The position numbers were made by a program, and so were the translations under genes. Shown here piece by piece: positions 33,612-42,708 of a stretch of 47,210 nucleotides of DNA. Under the pieces are notes generated by a model. That model had not been told where the DNA came from and did no database searches. It worked only from the letters and a program-made list of their open reading frames with translations. Source of the DNA: Pseudomonas sp. AKS31 (GTDB lineage: Bacteria; Pseudomonadota; Gammaproteobacteria; Pseudomonadales; Pseudomonadaceae); the NCBI RefSeq assembly GCF_023634765.1, contig NZ_JAMLFX010000006.1, forward strand, positions 100,960 through 148,169, read 5' to 3'. Position 1 is the stretch's first letter, and each line of letters opens with the position of its first letter.

Positions 33612-35000
33612 TCACCGGACCACCGCAAAGCCCAACTCAAAAACGCTGCCGTCAGCATCACTGTTCACCCGCACCTGCCCGCCATGCAATTGCATGATCG
33701 ACTGCACAATCGCCAACCCCAACCCACCGGAATCCCCCGGCTCTGCCCGTGCAGGATCGACGCGGTAGAAACGGTCGAACAGTTTGCCCAGGTGCTCTGG
33801 CGCAATGGCCGGGCCGTGGTTGTGCACCTGCAACCAGCAGCAACCTGACTCATCGCGGCGACGCAGGCTGATCACGGTTCCGGGATCGGCATGACGCACG
33901 GCATTGGCCAGCAGATTGCCCAGCGCACGCTGCAACAGTTGCTGATCGGCAAACAGTTCGCCGTGCAATTGATTCTCCAGCCGTAGATCGCGGTCATCGG
34001 CCAAGGCTTCAAAGTAGTCACACAGTTCACCGCCAACGCTGTGCAAGTCCAGCGTTTGCAGATTGAGCGCGCGCTCGGCCTGCTCAGCGCGGGCAAGGAA
34101 CATCAGGTTTTCCGCCATGCGCTTGAGCCGTTCGAACTCTTCCATGTTCGAAGCCAGCACTTCCTGATACTCCTCGGTGCTGCGCGGATGATTCAGCGCC
34201 TGCCCGTTGCTCGCCAACAAGGTGTGCAGCGGCGTACGAATCTCGTGGGCGAGGTCAGCGGAGAACTGCGACAGGCGCTGCACGCTGTCGTCCAGCCGCG
34301 CGAGCATGCCGTTGAGCGCCTGCACCGGTTCAAGCAGTTCGGCGGGCGTGCCGTTGGCGGGCAAGCGTTGGTCGAGGCTGCGCAGATCGATGCCGCGCAC
34401 CGCTGCGCTCAACTGCCGTAACGGTTGCAGACCCCGGCGCAGCAACAGCAAGCCCAAGGCAAAGGCAAGCAACGCACCGACGCCGACGGCCAGATAAAGG
34501 CGTAAACGGTAACTGGCGAGCATCTGTTCGCGTTCGCTCAGCACCTTGCCGGCGATGACGGTCAGCGGCTCACCGTTCGGCCCTTGCGCTTCACCGGACA
34601 ACAGCGCCAGCTCGGCACCATCCGGCGCTTGCCACGTCAGCACGTCGCGGCGCTGCGGCGTTTGCTCGCGGGGGATCGCGTTCAGCGCCGGCAATTCGCG
34701 TTGACGTGGATTAATGGCGATCACACTGGAACCATCGGCGCGGCGCACCAGCAACAGGCTGTCGAGATTACCGAGCATGTTTTGATACAACCGCGGCCGT
34801 GCCTGCAAGGCGCCCAGGCTGTCGCTGTCGGCGAGCAAGGCGCGGACCTGTTCCAGCCGCCCAAGCAACGCGAGGTCATCACGCCAGGCGATTTCCGTGG
34901 CCAGCGAGCGGTAGAGAAACACGCCAATCGCGCTCAGCACCAAAGCGCAGACCAATGCGAACGCCAGCGCCAGGCGCCAGGCGATCGACCTAGAGCGCAT
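33612..35000 (-). CDS. Sensor histidine kinase (heavy-metal/oxidant CusS-HprS type)
   Basis: A 462-aa membrane sensor kinase: TM1 at about residues 9-29, a periplasmic domain of about 140 residues, TM2 at about 169-187, HAMP, then a DHp domain with phospho-accepting H252 in SADLAHEIRTPLH and a catalytic domain (N-box GNLLANAVRHA, G-box SGGLGLAIVQSI). The start at 35000 overlaps the response-regulator gene by 11 bp and gives the expected TM1; the longer ORF from 35030 is less likely. The family includes CusS, IrlS and HprS. The signal is unknown; a divergent hydroxyisourate hydrolase favours an HprS-like role (H2O2 or copper). Confidence 0.9.
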   Translation of the reverse strand: MRSRSIAWRLALAFALVCALVLSAIGVFLYRSLATEIAWRDDLALLGRLEQVRALLADSDSLGALQARPRLYQNMLGNLDSLLLVRRADGSSVIAINPRQRELPALNAIPREQTPQRRDVLTWQAPDGAELALLSGEAQGPNGEPLTVIAGKVLSEREQMLASYRLRLYLAVGVGALLAFALGLLLLRRGLQPLRQLSAAVRGIDLRSLDQRLPANGTPAELLEPVQALNGMLARLDDSVQRLSQFSADLAHEIRTPLHTLLASNGQALNHPRSTEEYQEVLASNMEEFERLKRMAENLMFLARAEQAERALNLQTLDLHSVGGELCDYFEALADDRDLRLENQLHGELFADQQLLQRALGNLLANAVRHADPGTVISLRRRDESGCCWLQVHNHGPAIAPEHLGKLFDRFYRVDPARAEPGDSGGLGLAIVQSIMQLHGGQVRVNSDADGSVFELGFAVVR

Positions 35001-35670
35001 CGTCAGGCGCTTCCAATTGATAACCGACACCGCGCACGGTGTGGATCAGTTTCGGCATGTAGGGATCATCGACTTTGGAGCGCAAACGGCGCACTGCAAC
35101 CTCGACCATGTTGGTGTCGCTGTCGAAATTCAGGTTCCACACCTGCGAGGCGATCAGCGTGCGCGACAGCACTTCGCCCTGGCGACTGGCGAGCAATTGC
35201 AGCAGGGCGAATTCCTTGTTGGTCAGGGCAATGCGCTGGCCACCACGGCTGACGCGGCGGCGCAGGACGTCGATTTCCAGATCGGCGATGGTGTACGACT
35301 CCGCTTCGCGCATCGGCCCACGCCGCAGCAAGGTGCGTACCCGCGCGAGCAGTTCGGCGAAGGCGAAGGGTTTGAGCAAGTAATCGTCAGCGCCCAGCTC
35401 GAGGCCGCGCACGCGGTCTTCAATAGCGTCCTTGGCGGTGAGAAACAACACCGGCGTGGCGCCGCGCTGGCGGATCAGTTGCAGCAATTGCCAACCGTTG
35501 AGGCCCGGCAGCATCACGTCGAGGATGATCAGGTCGTACTCCTGCTGCTCGATAAAATAGCGCCCATCGAGGCCATTGAGCGCCACGTCTACGGCAAAAC
35601 CCGACTCGCCCAGGCCTTTGGCGAGGAAATTTGCGGTTTTGGCTTCATCTTCTACGACCAGCAAACGCAT
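34990..35670 (-). CDS. Response regulator (CusR/HprR-like, OmpR family)
   Basis: A 226-aa two-component regulator. The receiver domain has acidic ED residues in VVEDEA, phospho-acceptor Asp51 (LIILDVMLPG) and the conserved Lys in LLKPFAF. The C-terminal winged helix includes LTNKEFALLQLLAS and TNMVEVAVRRLRSKVD followed by HTVRGVGYQLE. It is divergent from two periplasmic-protein genes, and the gap contains the palindrome CATTACAAACTTGTAATC at 35724-35741, which resembles the E. coli CusR/HprR box. It is probably self-regulated and controls the divergent genes. Confidence 0.9.
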   Translation of the reverse strand: MRLLVVEDEAKTANFLAKGLGESGFAVDVALNGLDGRYFIEQQEYDLIILDVMLPGLNGWQLLQLIRQRGATPVLFLTAKDAIEDRVRGLELGADDYLLKPFAFAELLARVRTLLRRGPMREAESYTIADLEIDVLRRRVSRGGQRIALTNKEFALLQLLASRQGEVLSRTLIASQVWNLNFDSDTNMVEVAVRRLRSKVDDPYMPKLIHTVRGVGYQLEAPDDAL

Positions 35671-35723
35671 GGCACACCTCGATTGATCAGGCGTACAGGC
35701 TAGGCGCCTTCGGCGGCGTTGCC

Positions 35724-35741
35724 CATTACAAACTTGTAATC
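35724..35741. promoter_or_regulatory. HprR/CusR-like box
   Basis: CATTACAAACTTGTAATC, an 18-bp near-perfect palindrome (ATTACAA/TTGTAAT) in the middle of the 136-bp gap between the response-regulator and heme-binding-like genes. It matches the E. coli HprR box as I recall it. Confidence 0.6.
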
Positions 35742-35806
35742 AGACTGACGAGGTTCTGACGAAGTCCGGCGATTAAGGTGATCACCTTCGCTTTTGGAGC
35801 CTGTCC

Positions 35807-36292
35807 ATGACCGTCAAATACTTCGTTGCAAGCCTGATGATCGGCCTCAGTGGTGCCGCTGTCGCCAGCCCGGAACTGCCGCGTCACGCTGACCTCGACC
35901 TGAAAACCGCACGGCTGCTCGCTGACAGCGCATTGGCCAACTGCACCGGCACGGTGTCGGTGCTCGACCGGGGCGGCAATCTGTTGGTAACCCTTCGCGG
36001 CGACGGCGTCGGTCCGCACAACACCGCCGCCAGCCAACGCAAGGCCTACACCGCGCTGTCGAGCAAAACCGCCACCCGCTTGTTTGCCGAACGCGCTCGC
36101 AGCAATCCGGAAACCGCCAACCTCAACACCCTCGACGAGTTGCTGTTACTCGGCGGCGGCATTCCGCTGTTCCTCGGCACGGAACTGGTCGGCGCCATGG
36201 GCGTGGCCGGTTCCGGCGGCGGTGAGCAAGACGAAAACTGTGCAATCAAGGCGGCCGAGAAAACCGGTCTGGCCACTACCCGTTCCCAATAA
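35807..36292 (+). CDS. HbpS/GlcG-family (DUF336) exported protein
   Basis: A 161-aa protein with signal peptide MTVKYFVASLMIGLSGAAVA, so periplasmic. The body follows the GlcG/HbpS pattern: LLADSALANC, VSVLDRGGNLLVTLRGDG, ASQRKAYTAL, LGGGIPLF and LVGAMGVAGSGGGEQDENCA. HbpS binds heme and modulates a sensor kinase in Streptomyces; GlcG-like proteins are otherwise uncharacterised. Here it sits 13 bp before the hydroxyisourate hydrolase gene and divergent from a sensor kinase operon, so an accessory sensor or oxidative-stress role is possible (inference). TTGGAG precedes the ATG. Confidence 0.85.
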   Translation: MTVKYFVASLMIGLSGAAVASPELPRHADLDLKTARLLADSALANCTGTVSVLDRGGNLLVTLRGDGVGPHNTAASQRKAYTALSSKTATRLFAERARSNPETANLNTLDELLLLGGGIPLFLGTELVGAMGVAGSGGGEQDENCAIKAAEKTGLATTRSQ

Positions 36293-36304
36293 GGAGTTTC
36301 ATCC

Positions 36305-36715
36305 ATGACGACTTTGCGCATGACCCTCGCTGCGCTCGGCCTGAGCGCTTTTTCAAGTCTGACCCTCGCCGCCGGCAACCCGTTGAGCGTGCACGTGCTC
36401 AACCTGGAAAACGGCCTGCCGTCGCCGGGCATCGACGTGACACTGGAGAAACACGTCGGCCAGAACTGGCAGCCCCTGGCTCAAGGCACAACCAATGAAC
36501 AAGGGCGGATTGCCGAACTGTTCCCGGCCAAACAGCCTTTCGAAGCAGGTGAATACCGGGTGGTGTTCAAGACCGGCGAGTACTTCAAGAAGGTCAAGCA
36601 CGACACGTTCTTCCCGGAGATTCCGGTGATCTTCGAAGTGAAGCAGACCGATCAGCACTACCACATCCCGCTGCTGCTCAGCCCGTACGGCTTCTCGACC
36701 TATCGCGGTTCCTGA
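36305..36715 (+). CDS. hiuH: Periplasmic hydroxyisourate hydrolase (transthyretin-like)
   Basis: A 136-aa transthyretin-fold enzyme that hydrolyses 5-hydroxyisourate in urate catabolism. The signal peptide is MTTLRMTLAALGLSAFSSLTLA. Catalytic elements are LSVHVLNLENGLPSPGIDVTLE (His), the Arg in EYRVVFKTGEYF, the His in HYHIPLLLSPYGFSTYRGS and the C-terminal YRGS. Purine genes are absent here, as with E. coli HiuH (YedX), which is paired with the HprRS system and periplasmic. It shares an operon with the HbpS-like gene. Confidence 0.93.
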   Translation: MTTLRMTLAALGLSAFSSLTLAAGNPLSVHVLNLENGLPSPGIDVTLEKHVGQNWQPLAQGTTNEQGRIAELFPAKQPFEAGEYRVVFKTGEYFKKVKHDTFFPEIPVIFEVKQTDQHYHIPLLLSPYGFSTYRGS

Positions 36716-36792
36716 TCGCCATAAAAATCCCCTGTAGGCTCACTCCTACAGGTTCTGTGCTTTGCCTGAGATGTCACGAAAGCCCGAAACCC

Positions 36793-36883
36793 TGTGGGAG
36801 CCTGGCTTGCCAGCGATGGCGGCCGTTCAGAAAACATCAATGTCGGTTGATGCTCCGCTATCGCTGGCAAGCCAGCTCCCACA
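36793..36883. repeat. REP inverted pair (TGTGGGAGC(C)TGGCTTGCC family)
   Basis: TGTGGGAGCCTGGCTTGCC, with one extra C compared with the 20105 copy, faces GGCAAGCCAGCTCCCACA. It lies between the convergent hydrolase and Crp/Fnr genes; the rest of the 195-bp gap holds nothing further. Confidence 0.85.
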
Positions 36884-36910
36884 AGTTCGTGGTGTCTGGA
36901 ATGGGTGTTT

Positions 36911-37588
36911 TTAGATCGTGGCGAGGCTGCGCAATCGCGCAGCGTCGAGGATTTCAATCTCGCCGTACCCGAGCCCGATAATCCCCTGCCCCTGCAGATC
37001 CTTGAGAATCTGGTTGGTGGTCTGCCGCGACAGCGACAGCATCGATGCCAATTGCTCCTGCGGCAGTTGCAGCACGCGGCGTGGCGCGTCGAGTTCGCCG
37101 TAGCCTTCGGCGATCATCAGCAGTCGATGGGCCAGACGTGCCGGGGCCGGCAGCAGGCTCAGTTGTTCGAGGTTGATGAAGGCCAGACGCAGTTTATGAC
37201 TCATCAGCAGCGCCAGATGTCGCCAGTACACCGGCTGCTCGTCGAGCAGTTTCAGTAACGTCGGCTGAGGAATATTGAGCAAGGTGCACGGCCCGACCGC
37301 GTAGGCGTCATGGGTGCGCGGCTGGCCATCGAACAGGCAGATTTCGCCGAACCAGTGCGGCGCTTCCACCAGACTCAACAACGCCTCTTTGCCCTGCTCA
37401 CTCACCGCGCCTATACGCACGGCGCCATCGAGCACCGCGTACAAGCCACACGGCGCATCGCCACGCTGGAACAGGCGTTGCCCCGCCGTCAGCCGCCGCT
37501 CTCGCGCTGTCGCCAGCAGACTATCCTGAAAGGATGCCGGCAGATGACTGAACCACTGGCCATGCATCAGCCGCGAACGTATTTGCAT
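36911..37588 (-). CDS. Crp/Fnr-family transcriptional regulator
   Basis: A 225-aa regulator. The cyclic-nucleotide-binding fold spans about residues 10-125 (LFQRGDAPCGLYAVLDGAVRIGAV, WFGEICLFDGQPRTHDAYA), and the C-terminal HTH is QLASMLSLSRQTTNQILKDLQGQGII. No Fnr-type Cys cluster is visible. The ATG at 37588, with AGGAG upstream, is preferred over a longer ORF. It is divergent from the DUF962 gene. Ligand and targets unknown. Confidence 0.9.
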   Translation of the reverse strand: MQIRSRLMHGQWFSHLPASFQDSLLATARERRLTAGQRLFQRGDAPCGLYAVLDGAVRIGAVSEQGKEALLSLVEAPHWFGEICLFDGQPRTHDAYAVGPCTLLNIPQPTLLKLLDEQPVYWRHLALLMSHKLRLAFINLEQLSLLPAPARLAHRLLMIAEGYGELDAPRRVLQLPQEQLASMLSLSRQTTNQILKDLQGQGIIGLGYGEIEILDAARLRSLATI

Positions 37589-37672
37589 AAACACTCCTGG
37601 ACTGTCGCCTGCCTGACAGAGCGAACCCTGATCCCGAGGGATGATGCGATCAACCCTACCGGAGGAACAACA

Positions 37673-38200
37673 ATGAAAAGCCTCGTCGACCATCTCAGTC
37701 AATACGCCGCCTACCACCGTGATCCGCGCAACATCGCCAGCCACTTTATCGGCATTCCGCTGATTGTGGTGGCCGTGGCAGTTTTGTTGTCGCGGCCGGA
37801 ATGGTCGCTGGGCATGTTGTGGCTATCTCCGGCCGTTGTCGTGGCGCTGGCCTCGGCGTGGTTTTATTTGCGGCTGGAAGTGAAGCTGGGGGTCTTGATG
37901 ACGGTGCTGATGGGGCTATCGGTCTGGGCCGGGCATGCGTTGGCGCAGCAAAGCACCCTGGTCTGGCTAAGCAGTGGCCTGGCGATGTTTGTGATCGGCT
38001 GGGTGATCCAGTTTGTCGGGCATCACTATGAAGGACGCAAACCGGCGTTTGTCGATGATTTATCGGGGCTGATTGTCGGGCCGTTGTTTGTCGTCGCCGA
38101 GTTGGCGTTCATCCTCGGGATGCGCCATGAATTGAAAGAACAGATCGAAGCGCGGGCGGGGGTGGTGCGAGTCAATCCGAATCGCAAAGCGGCGGCTTAG
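37673..38200 (+). CDS. DUF962/Mpo1-like membrane protein
   Basis: A 175-aa integral membrane protein of the DUF962 (yeast Mpo1) family, with about four hydrophobic helices. It has the family motifs YHRDPRNIASHFIGIPL and VGHHYEGRKPAFVDD. Mpo1 is a Fe-dependent dioxygenase that alpha-oxidises hydroxy fatty acids; the bacterial role is not defined. The start is fixed by GGAGGAACAAC just before the ATG; a much longer in-frame ORF upstream is a shadow of the Crp/Fnr gene. Confidence 0.9.
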   Translation: MKSLVDHLSQYAAYHRDPRNIASHFIGIPLIVVAVAVLLSRPEWSLGMLWLSPAVVVALASAWFYLRLEVKLGVLMTVLMGLSVWAGHALAQQSTLVWLSSGLAMFVIGWVIQFVGHHYEGRKPAFVDDLSGLIVGPLFVVAELAFILGMRHELKEQIEARAGVVRVNPNRKAAA

Positions 38201-38207
38201 GCCGCTT

Positions 38208-38283
38208 AAAAGATCGCAGCCTGCGGCAGCTCCTACATTGGAATGCGTTTCCCTGTAGGAGCTGCCGAAGGCTGCGATCTTTT
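38208..38283. repeat. REP inverted pair (GATCGCAGCC family)
   Basis: AAAAGATCGCAGCCTGCGGC facing TGTAGGAGCTGCCGAAGGC and GATCTTTT. It fills the 87-bp gap between the convergent DUF962 and cysA genes and may serve as terminator for both. Confidence 0.9.
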
Positions 38284-38287
38284 GATC

Positions 38288-39277
<990 letters not shown>

Positions 39278-39280
39278 GAA

Positions 39281-40153
39281 TTATTCCTCCGCGGCGCTGG
39301 CGCGCAGGCGGTTGATACGGTTTTCGCTCCACTGCTTGAGCAGCAGGATGAAGAGCGCCAGGATCAGCAACAGGCTCGCCACGGCGAACGCGGCCACGTG
39401 GTTGTATTCGTTGTAGAGGATCTCGACGTGCAGCGGCAAGGTGTTGGTCACCCCGCGAATATGCCCGGAGACCACCGACACCGCACCGAACTCGCCCATG
39501 GCCCGTGCGGTACACAGCACCACGCCATAGATCAGGCCCCATTTGATGTTGGGCACGGTGACGTGCCAGAACATCTGCCAGCCGTTGGCACCGAGCAGGC
39601 GCGCGGCTTCCTCTTCCTGCGTGCCTTGTTCCTGCATCAGCGGGATCAGCTCACGGGCCACAAACGGCACGGTGACGAAGATCGTCGCCAGCACAATGCC
39701 CGGCAGGGCGAAGACGATCTGGATGTCGTGATCCTGCAGCCACGGCCCGAACAGGCCTTGTGCGCCGAACATCAACACGTAGACCAGACCGGCGATTACC
39801 GGCGACACCGAAAACGGCAGGTCGATCAGCGTCACCAGCATGCTCTTGCCACGGAACGAGTATTTACTCACGCACCACGCGGCGCTGACACCGAACACCA
39901 GGTTCAGCGGCACCGAAATCAACACGGCGAACACGGTGAGTTTCAGTGCCGACAGTGCGTCCGGTTCAAAGATCGCGGTGAAAAATGCGCCGAGGCCATT
40001 CTTCAAACCCTGCGACACCACGATGAACAATGGCAGCAGCAGAAACAGGAAAAAGATCAGCCAGCCAAGACCGATCAGGATTCTGCGCGAAGTGGCACTG
40101 CCACGGCGCGCAGCGTTGGCCGAAGAGGCGGCAGCAATAGACGATTGGGACAT
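39281..40153 (-). CDS. cysW: Sulfate ABC transporter permease CysW
   Basis: A 290-aa inner-membrane permease with six hydrophobic segments and the coupling loop EAARLLGANGWQMFWHVTVPNIK. GVTNTLPLHVEILYNEYN is the family's periplasmic segment. AAGGAGG lies before the ATG. It is 12 bp after cysT and 3 bp before cysA. Confidence 0.96.
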   Translation of the reverse strand: MSQSSIAAASSANAARRGSATSRRILIGLGWLIFFLFLLLPLFIVVSQGLKNGLGAFFTAIFEPDALSALKLTVFAVLISVPLNLVFGVSAAWCVSKYSFRGKSMLVTLIDLPFSVSPVIAGLVYVLMFGAQGLFGPWLQDHDIQIVFALPGIVLATIFVTVPFVARELIPLMQEQGTQEEEAARLLGANGWQMFWHVTVPNIKWGLIYGVVLCTARAMGEFGAVSVVSGHIRGVTNTLPLHVEILYNEYNHVAAFAVASLLLILALFILLLKQWSENRINRLRASAAEE

Positions 40154-40165
40154 GTTCGCGCCTCC

Positions 40166-40984
40166 TTATGGGGTTTCGATGCGCCGCTGCAGCAAGTTGA
40201 TCAGCAGCAACAGGACGAAGGAAACCACCAGCATCAGCACGCCGATGGCAGTGGCGCCGGTGTAATCGTATTGGTCGAGTTTGACCATGATCAGCAGCGG
40301 CAGGATCTCGGTTTTCATCGGCATGTTGCCGGCGATGAAAATCACCGAACCGTACTCGCCGACGCCACGGGCAAAGGCCAGGGCAAAACCGGTCAGCCAG
40401 GCAGGCAGCAACGCGGGAACGAGGATGTGGCGAAACACCTGCCATGGCTTCGCACCGAGGCACGCGGCGGCCTCCTCGACTTCACGGGGAATGTCGGCCA
40501 GTACCGGCTGCACCGTGCGCACCACGAACGGCAGGGTCACGAAGGTCAGCGCCAGAGTGATACCGAGTGGGGTGTAAGCGATTTTGAAACCGAGGTCGGC
40601 GGCGAACTGGCCGACCAGACCGGCCGGCGCGTACAGCGCGGTCAGCGCAATACCGGCCACCGCAGTCGGCAGGGCGAACGGCAGATCGATCATCGCGTCG
40701 ATCACCTTGCGCCCGGGGAAGGTGTAGCGCACCAGCACCCACGCCAGCAGCGTGCCGATGATGCCGTTGATGATCGCCGCACACAGCGCAGTGCCGAAGC
40801 TCAGCTTCAAAGCGGCCAGCACACGCGGCGCGGAGATGATCGTCCAGAACTGATCCCAGGTGAGTTGGGCGGCGTGGACGAACATCGCCGCCAGCGGGAT
40901 AAGCACAATCAGGCTGAGGTACACCAAGGTGTAGCCCAGCGTCAGCCCGAAGCCGGGTATGACGGGGGAGATACGACGCGACAT
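40166..40984 (-). CDS. cysT: Sulfate ABC transporter permease CysT
   Basis: A 272-aa inner-membrane permease. The coupling loop is EEAAACLGAKPWQVFRHILVPALLP; IDLPFALPTAVAGIALTALY is conserved in the family. It pairs with CysW. It lies 155 bp downstream of sbp with a REP pair between, which may lower its expression relative to the binding protein. Confidence 0.96.
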   Translation of the reverse strand: MSRRISPVIPGFGLTLGYTLVYLSLIVLIPLAAMFVHAAQLTWDQFWTIISAPRVLAALKLSFGTALCAAIINGIIGTLLAWVLVRYTFPGRKVIDAMIDLPFALPTAVAGIALTALYAPAGLVGQFAADLGFKIAYTPLGITLALTFVTLPFVVRTVQPVLADIPREVEEAAACLGAKPWQVFRHILVPALLPAWLTGFALAFARGVGEYGSVIFIAGNMPMKTEILPLLIMVKLDQYDYTGATAIGVLMLVVSFVLLLLINLLQRRIETP

Positions 40985-41011
40985 AAAAGTCCCTGGTTAA
41001 AAACGCATCAA

Positions 41012-41102
41012 TGTGGGAGCGAGCCTGCTCGCGAAGAGGGAGTATCAGTCAACATCCTTGTCGCCTGAAATACCGCCTTCGCGAGCAGGCTCGCTCCCAC
41101 AT
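41012..41102. repeat. REP inverted pair (GTGGGAGCGAGCC family)
   Basis: TGTGGGAGCGAGCCTGCTCG facing CGAGCAGGCTCGCTCCCACA. It sits inside the sulfate operon between sbp and cysT. Confidence 0.9.
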
Positions 41103-41139
41103 GTCATGTGCCCAAACATCAGGCTGGTTAAGGGTGAGA

Positions 41140-42153
41140 TTACTGCGCCTGATAAATCTGGTCGAACACGCCACCATCATTGAAGAATTTCGGCTGCGCG
41201 GTTTTCCAGCCGCCGAAGTCCTTGTCGATGGTCACCAGTTCCAGTTTCGGGAACTGCTGGGCATACTTCGCGGCCACGTCCTTGTCACGCGGACGGTAGA
41301 AGTTCTTTGCGGCAATCTCCTGACCGGCCGGGCTGTACAGATGTTTCAGGTAGGCTTCGGCGATCTGCGCGTTGCCCTTCTTCTCGGCATTCTTGTCGAC
41401 CACGGCCACCGGTGGCTCGGCGAGGATCGACAGCGAAGGCACGACGATGTCGAACTTGTCGGCGCCGCCATCTTCTTTCAACGCCAGGAACGCTTCGTTT
41501 TCCCAGGCCAGCAGCACGTCGCCCTGACCGTTGTTGACGAAGGTGATGGTCGAACCGCGAGCGCCGGTGTCCAGCACGGGCACGTGTTTGAACAGGGTCT
41601 GTACGTATTCTTTGGCTTTGGCTTCATCACCGCCGTTGGCTTTCAGACCGTAGGCCCAAGCGGCGAGGAAGTTCCAGCGCGCACCGCCGGAGGTTTTCGG
41701 GTTCGGGGTGATCACCGAGACGTCGTTCTTGACCAGATCGCCCCAGTCCTTGATGCCTTTCGGGTTGCCCTTGCGCACCAGGAACACGATGGTCGAGGTG
41801 TACGGGGTGCTGGCGTCCGGCAGACGTTTCTGCCAATCGGCGGGCAGGGTTTTGCCGAGTTTGGCGATTTCGTCGATGTCGCCGGCCAGCGCCAGGGTCA
41901 CAACGTCGGCGCGCAGACCGTCGATCACTGCGCGGCCCTGCTTGCCCGAACCACCATGGGATTGCTGGATTTTCACGGTGTCGCCGGCGTGATCTTTCTG
42001 CCAGAACTTGATGAATTCAGCGTTGTAGTCCTGATACAGCTCGCGCGTCGGGTCATACGAGACGTTGAGCAGTTCGTAATCCTTGGCAACGGCGGAACCG
42101 GCAAACACAGCACTGGCCAGTGCGGCCAAAGCGTAACGGCGAATCGACGACAT
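41140..42153 (-). CDS. sbp: Sulfate-binding protein Sbp
   Basis: A 337-aa periplasmic sulfate-binding protein. The signal peptide is MSSIRRYALAALASAVFAGSAVA. Family motifs are LLNVSYDPTRELYQDYNAEF, QSHGGSGKQGRAVIDGL, SGGARWNFLAAWAYGL and YSPAGQEIAAKNFYRPRD. It supplies sulfate/thiosulfate to CysTWA. There is no Met or Cys after the start in 336 residues. AGGAG precedes the ATG. Its promoter region is interrupted by a REP pair at 42222-42290, so the main promoter may be the one upstream of oscA. Confidence 0.96.
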   Translation of the reverse strand: MSSIRRYALAALASAVFAGSAVAKDYELLNVSYDPTRELYQDYNAEFIKFWQKDHAGDTVKIQQSHGGSGKQGRAVIDGLRADVVTLALAGDIDEIAKLGKTLPADWQKRLPDASTPYTSTIVFLVRKGNPKGIKDWGDLVKNDVSVITPNPKTSGGARWNFLAAWAYGLKANGGDEAKAKEYVQTLFKHVPVLDTGARGSTITFVNNGQGDVLLAWENEAFLALKEDGGADKFDIVVPSLSILAEPPVAVVDKNAEKKGNAQIAEAYLKHLYSPAGQEIAAKNFYRPRDKDVAAKYAQQFPKLELVTIDKDFGGWKTAQPKFFNDGGVFDQIYQAQ

Positions 42154-42221
42154 GGTGAAAGCTCCTGGAATTCTGGGTGGTGGCTTTTTTTTATGTATTT
42201 CGGGAATCGTGTTGTCGGTTC

Positions 42222-42290
42222 AAAGATCGCAGCCTTCGACAGCTCCTACGCACAGCCCCCTGTAGGAGCTGCCGCAGGCTGCGATCTTTT
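42222..42290. repeat. REP inverted pair overlapping the oscA stop
   Basis: AAAGATCGCAGCCTTCGAC facing TGTAGGAGCTGCCGCAGGC and GATCTTTT. Its last bases are part of the oscA stop codon, so the hairpin sits directly at the 3' end of the coding sequence and upstream of sbp. Confidence 0.9.
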
Positions 42291-42471
42291 AGCCCGGTTG
42301 TTTGCCCGGTTGCTGCAACCGGAATTTCTCTTTGCGTTCGATCTGTACGACTTGCGCGTTGTGCACAGTGATCTCCACCGCGCCGAACCGCAGATCGCGC
42401 AGGGCGCTCTGGATTTCACGCAAGATGGTGCTTTCGTCCTGACCGTCAACGCTGCGAAGGGATGCGCTCAT
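42289..42471 (-). CDS. oscA: OscA-like DUF2292 small protein
   Basis: A 60-aa protein of the DUF2292/YezD family: ILREIQSALRDLRFGAVEITVHNAQVVQIERKEKFRL. Upstream of sbp-cysTWA this matches oscA (PA0284 position), described in Pseudomonas as needed for organosulfur use under chromate stress. The biochemical role is unknown; the fold of this family suggests nucleic-acid or protein binding. There is no Met or Cys after the start. AAGGAG precedes the ATG at 42471, preferred over a longer ORF. It is probably the first gene of the sulfate operon. Confidence 0.88.
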   Translation of the reverse strand: MSASLRSVDGQDESTILREIQSALRDLRFGAVEITVHNAQVVQIERKEKFRLQQPGKQPG

Positions 42472-42552
42472 GGTGCTGCTCCTTGAATGGGATATGCCTG
42501 GCAGTGGGCGGCACTGCGTTCGGCGTGGGAGCAATATAAGAGAGGCACATAT

Positions 42553-42577
42553 ATTCTTAAAAAGACTATTTAAGAAT
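42553..42577. promoter_or_regulatory. Operator-like palindrome upstream of oscA
   Basis: ATTCTTAAA, a 7-bp spacer, then TTTAAGAAT: perfect 9-bp arms, 82-106 bp upstream of the oscA start in AT-rich DNA. Related AT-rich sequences lie upstream of sftP and atsB. A CysB site is plausible but unproven. Confidence 0.5.
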
Positions 42578-42634
42578 GTTTATATAACCAGAAAACATTA
42601 TGTGGCACGGCAAGGGTTTGCGCGTTGGTGGAGC

Positions 42635-42702
42635 AAAAGATCGCAGCCTTCGGCAGCTCCTACAGGGATCGGTGTAGGAGCTGCCGAAGGCTGCGATCTT
42701 TT
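42635..42702. repeat. REP inverted pair (GATCGCAGCC family)
   Basis: AAAAGATCGCAGCCTTCGGC facing TGTAGGAGCTGCCGAAGGC and GATCTTTT, an almost perfect inverted repeat with a short loop. It ends 7 bp before the stop codon of the GGDEF-EAL gene. Confidence 0.92.
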
Positions 42703-42708
42703 GATCTT

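Noticed and set aside
37310..37672. N-terminal extension of the DUF962 gene
   Set aside because: It lies antisense to the Crp/Fnr gene; the ribosome site and family start fix the ATG at 37673.
41011..42486. 491-codon plus-strand ORF opposite sbp
   Set aside because: Antisense to sbp and oscA, crossing a REP pair; no domain pattern.
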